DNA of 64,000 bases from Pseudomonadota bacterium (GTDB lineage Bacteria; Pseudomonadota; Gammaproteobacteria; UBA1113): the NCBI GenBank assembly GCA_021782495.1, contig JAJXUV010000002.1:205791-269790 (forward strand), in the 5' to 3' direction. Each line of letters opens with the position of its first letter. Position 1 is the first letter of the stretch. Positions 62,134 to 64,000 of the stretch are shown one piece after another. The translations under genes and the position numbers were made by a program. Under the pieces are notes generated by a model, which saw only the letters and a list, made by a program, of their open reading frames with translations, was not told the origin of the DNA and ran no database searches.

Positions 62134-62170
62134 ATAATACAGACGATCTGAATTGAATTGGGAAAAATTC

Positions 62171-64000
62171 GTGACTAAAAAACAAGATGAGAAAATAGAT
62201 TGGCTTAATCAAGAATTTATGGCTGAAATTTTACTGAGAATTCCTTCTTATGTATTTTGGAAGGATCGTTTCAGCGTTTATTTAGGGTGTAATAAGGCTT
62301 TTGCGGACTCGGTTAGGTTATCTCCAGAAGAGATTATTGGAAAAACAGATTACGATCTCCCCTGGGCTAAAGAGGAGAGTGATGCGTATCGCGCCGATGA
62401 CCAATACGTCATGCAAAACAATAAAGCCAAAATCAATGTTGAAGAATCGCAAACAACACGTGAAGGTAAGAAAATAGTCTTGTTGACCTCTAAGGTTCCA
62501 TTGCTGAACCGACAAGGTGCTGTGATTGGAGTCCTTGGGATTTACAGTGATATAACAGCTCAAAAAGAAGCTGAACAACTCAGAATAGAAAATGAAAAAC
62601 ATAAAGTTATCGCAGAACAACAAGGAAAATTCGCCGCTCTCGCAAATAAAGTGGCTCATGATATTCGTTCGCCTATTTCTACTTTAACTTCACTGGTGAA
62701 AGAATGCCGGCAAATTCCAGAAGAACAGCGCATTGCTTTGCGAGAGGCAGCGATTGGAATTGGGGACATTGCTAACCATTTATTGCAGCAATATGAAAAA
62801 GAAGAAAAAGACTCTTCAAAAACGGAAGCGCGGGACTTGATTTTAGTGGCCATGGCGCTGCTCGAAATACTCACTCGGAAGAAATACGAATATAAAGCTT
62901 CGACAATAAAATTTGATCACCATTTTGAAGCAAATAGCTATTTCGCTTTTATCAAAATAGGGCCGAGTGCTTTTAAACGTACTTTATCCAATCTAATAAA
63001 CAATGCTGTAGATGCTTTGGAAAATACTAGGGGAAAAGTAGACTTAACATTGGAAGCCAACAATGAATGGGTTAAAATCAAGATCTGTGACAATGGCAAA
63101 GGCATGCCGACAGAAGTCAAGAACAAAATCCTGAATAAAACCGCGGTCACCCAAGATAAAAAAGAAGGCCATGGTATTGGCTTAACACAGGTGTGGGAGA
63201 CTTTGGATAATAATCATGGTGAGCTTCACATTGATTCTGAATCCGGAAAAGGCACTGCTATAACGCTTACTTTTCCTCGAATGAGTCCGCCTGCTTGGTT
63301 TGCGGAAGAAATCGTTTTAAACTCGGACGATCTGGTTGTTATTTTAGATGATGACACTTCTATTCACAGTGCTTGGCGTATGCGCTTTGAGGGCATTTTA
63401 AATGAAACGCATAGCATACAGTTAAAACATTTTGAACAAGCGCAGGAAGGATTAGAATTTGTGAATGCCTTACCATCGGTAGAAAAAGCAAAAGTTTTTC
63501 TTTTAACCGATTATGAATTCTTAGAGCAAGAATTAAATGGCTTGCATGTGATTGCTCGAAGCGGAATTAAGCGTTCATTGCTCGTGACTAGCCACTACGC
63601 TAATCTTTTGATTCAAGCCGATGCTATGAAACGAGGCACTAAAATTCTACCCAAACAATTGGCTTCTGAAATTCCCATTACCATCGTCGAAAAAACATCC
63701 GAAGCCGATGTCCCAATCGTGGATCTGATTGTGGTAGACGACGATCCCACTTTTACCAAAAGCTTAGTGCGCTATGTTTTTAGGGGGCTTAAGGTCGAAG
63801 TATTCAACGACCCACATTATTTCTTAGAACAAGTAGCGCGTTTTCCCAAATCAACCAAAATTTATCTAGACAACAATTACGATCATTTTTACCAAAGTGG
63901 TGTTGACATTGCAAAGGAATTGCACGAATTGGGTTATGAGCGACTGTATCTTTTATCGGGTGATTATTTTAGAAAGGGAGAACTTCCGGATTATTTAACA
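62171..64000 (+). CDS. Hybrid PAS-sensor histidine kinase with two receiver-like domains (partial)
   Basis: The reading frame runs without a stop from GTG 62171 to the window end (610 codons), so the gene continues beyond. Domains in order: PAS (about residues 15-135, YVFWKDRFSVYLGCNKAFADSV and GVLGIYSDIT), coiled linker, dimerisation helix with phosphoacceptor H163 in VAHDIRSP, HATPase with N-box NLINNAVDALEN (about 275) and G-box GHGIGLTQVW, a first receiver-like domain (about 385-505, DDD at its start and LLTDYEF as the phospho-site), and a second receiver (from about 515, VVDDDPTF, IYLDNNYD). The GTG has GGGA 7 bp upstream. Confidence 0.85.
   Translation, partial: MTKKQDEKIDWLNQEFMAEILLRIPSYVFWKDRFSVYLGCNKAFADSVRLSPEEIIGKTDYDLPWAKEESDAYRADDQYVMQNNKAKINVEESQTTREGKKIVLLTSKVPLLNRQGAVIGVLGIYSDITAQKEAEQLRIENEKHKVIAEQQGKFAALANKVAHDIRSPISTLTSLVKECRQIPEEQRIALREAAIGIGDIANHLLQQYEKEEKDSSKTEARDLILVAMALLEILTRKKYEYKASTIKFDHHFEANSYFAFIKIGPSAFKRTLSNLINNAVDALENTRGKVDLTLEANNEWVKIKICDNGKGMPTEVKNKILNKTAVTQDKKEGHGIGLTQVWETLDNNHGELHIDSESGKGTAITLTFPRMSPPAWFAEEIVLNSDDLVVILDDDTSIHSAWRMRFEGILNETHSIQLKHFEQAQEGLEFVNALPSVEKAKVFLLTDYEFLEQELNGLHVIARSGIKRSLLVTSHYANLLIQADAMKRGTKILPKQLASEIPITIVEKTSEADVPIVDLIVVDDDPTFTKSLVRYVFRGLKVEVFNDPHYFLEQVARFPKSTKIYLDNNYDHFYQSGVDIAKELHELGYERLYLLSGDYFRKGELPDYLT

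Overview
This window comes from a gammaproteobacterium, most likely a host-associated member of the Legionellales/Coxiellaceae neighbourhood. The class is supported by gene orders seen directly: smc-zipA, yafS-rnhA-dnaQ, leuS-lptE-holA-nadD-rsfS, zapD, and the prkA-yeaH-spoVR stress operon. The order-level guess is an inference. It rests on a large ankyrin-repeat protein with a membrane tail, effector-like hypothetical proteins, pared-down operons and very many dispersed palindromic repeats in intergenic DNA and even inside genes. Coding density is high and base composition is moderately AT-rich and fairly even throughout. No rRNA, CRISPR array, prophage or transposase gene was seen.

Layout. 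0-5 kb: 3' end of smc, zipA, ftsK, an MFS transporter. 5-7 kb: a flavoprotein (BaiN/YhiN type), a HEPN-MNT toxin-antitoxin-like pair and tRNA-Thr(CGU) with a clear promoter. 7-10 kb: yafS-like methyltransferase, rnhA, dnaQ, nhaA. 10-15 kb: prkA, yeaH and spoVR on the minus strand behind a sigma-S-like promoter, then an unexplained start-less open frame. 15-21 kb: ubiG, then a short type IVb (R64 thin pilus-like) gene set pilL-pilN-pilO-pilP coupled to sixA. 21-23 kb: a repeat-rich accessory stretch with a 179-bp MITE-like element and an effector-like membrane protein. 23-28.5 kb: rsfS, nadD, holA, lptE, leuS on the minus strand, with palindromic repeats inserted in lptE. 28.7-41 kb: aa3-type cytochrome c oxidase and its assembly genes, split between strands: coxB-coxA-ctaG-surf1-hypothetical-ctaA-ctaB-sco-tlpA forward; coxC, a small membrane protein and a tetraheme cytochrome c reverse. 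41-48 kb: a cytochrome c5-like protein, a DUF6580-like membrane protein, clpB behind a near-perfect sigma-32 promoter, an orphan dipeptide-type ABC ATPase and mltD. 48-52.6 kb: the ankyrin protein and two duplicated acyl-CoA thioesterases. 52.8-59.6 kb: etfB-etfA-ald-rimK, rimB, zapD and an APC permease. 59.9-64 kb: a truncated histidine kinase, an FAD oxidoreductase and a hybrid PAS histidine kinase with two receiver-like domains that runs off the window.

How it fits together. Most of the window is housekeeping: chromosome segregation and division (smc, zipA, ftsK, zapD), replication and repair (dnaQ, holA, rnhA), envelope biogenesis (lptE, mltD), and aerobic respiration (heme A synthesis by ctaB/ctaA, copper delivery by ctaG and sco, thiol reduction by the TlpA-like protein, c-type cytochromes, and ETF feeding electrons). 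The less ordinary material is concentrated at 15-23 kb, 48-52 kb and 60-64 kb. Four families of palindromic repeats punctuate the intergenic regions. They appear to have shaped gene ends (lptE, surf1) and to occupy the slot where coxC usually sits in the cox cluster.
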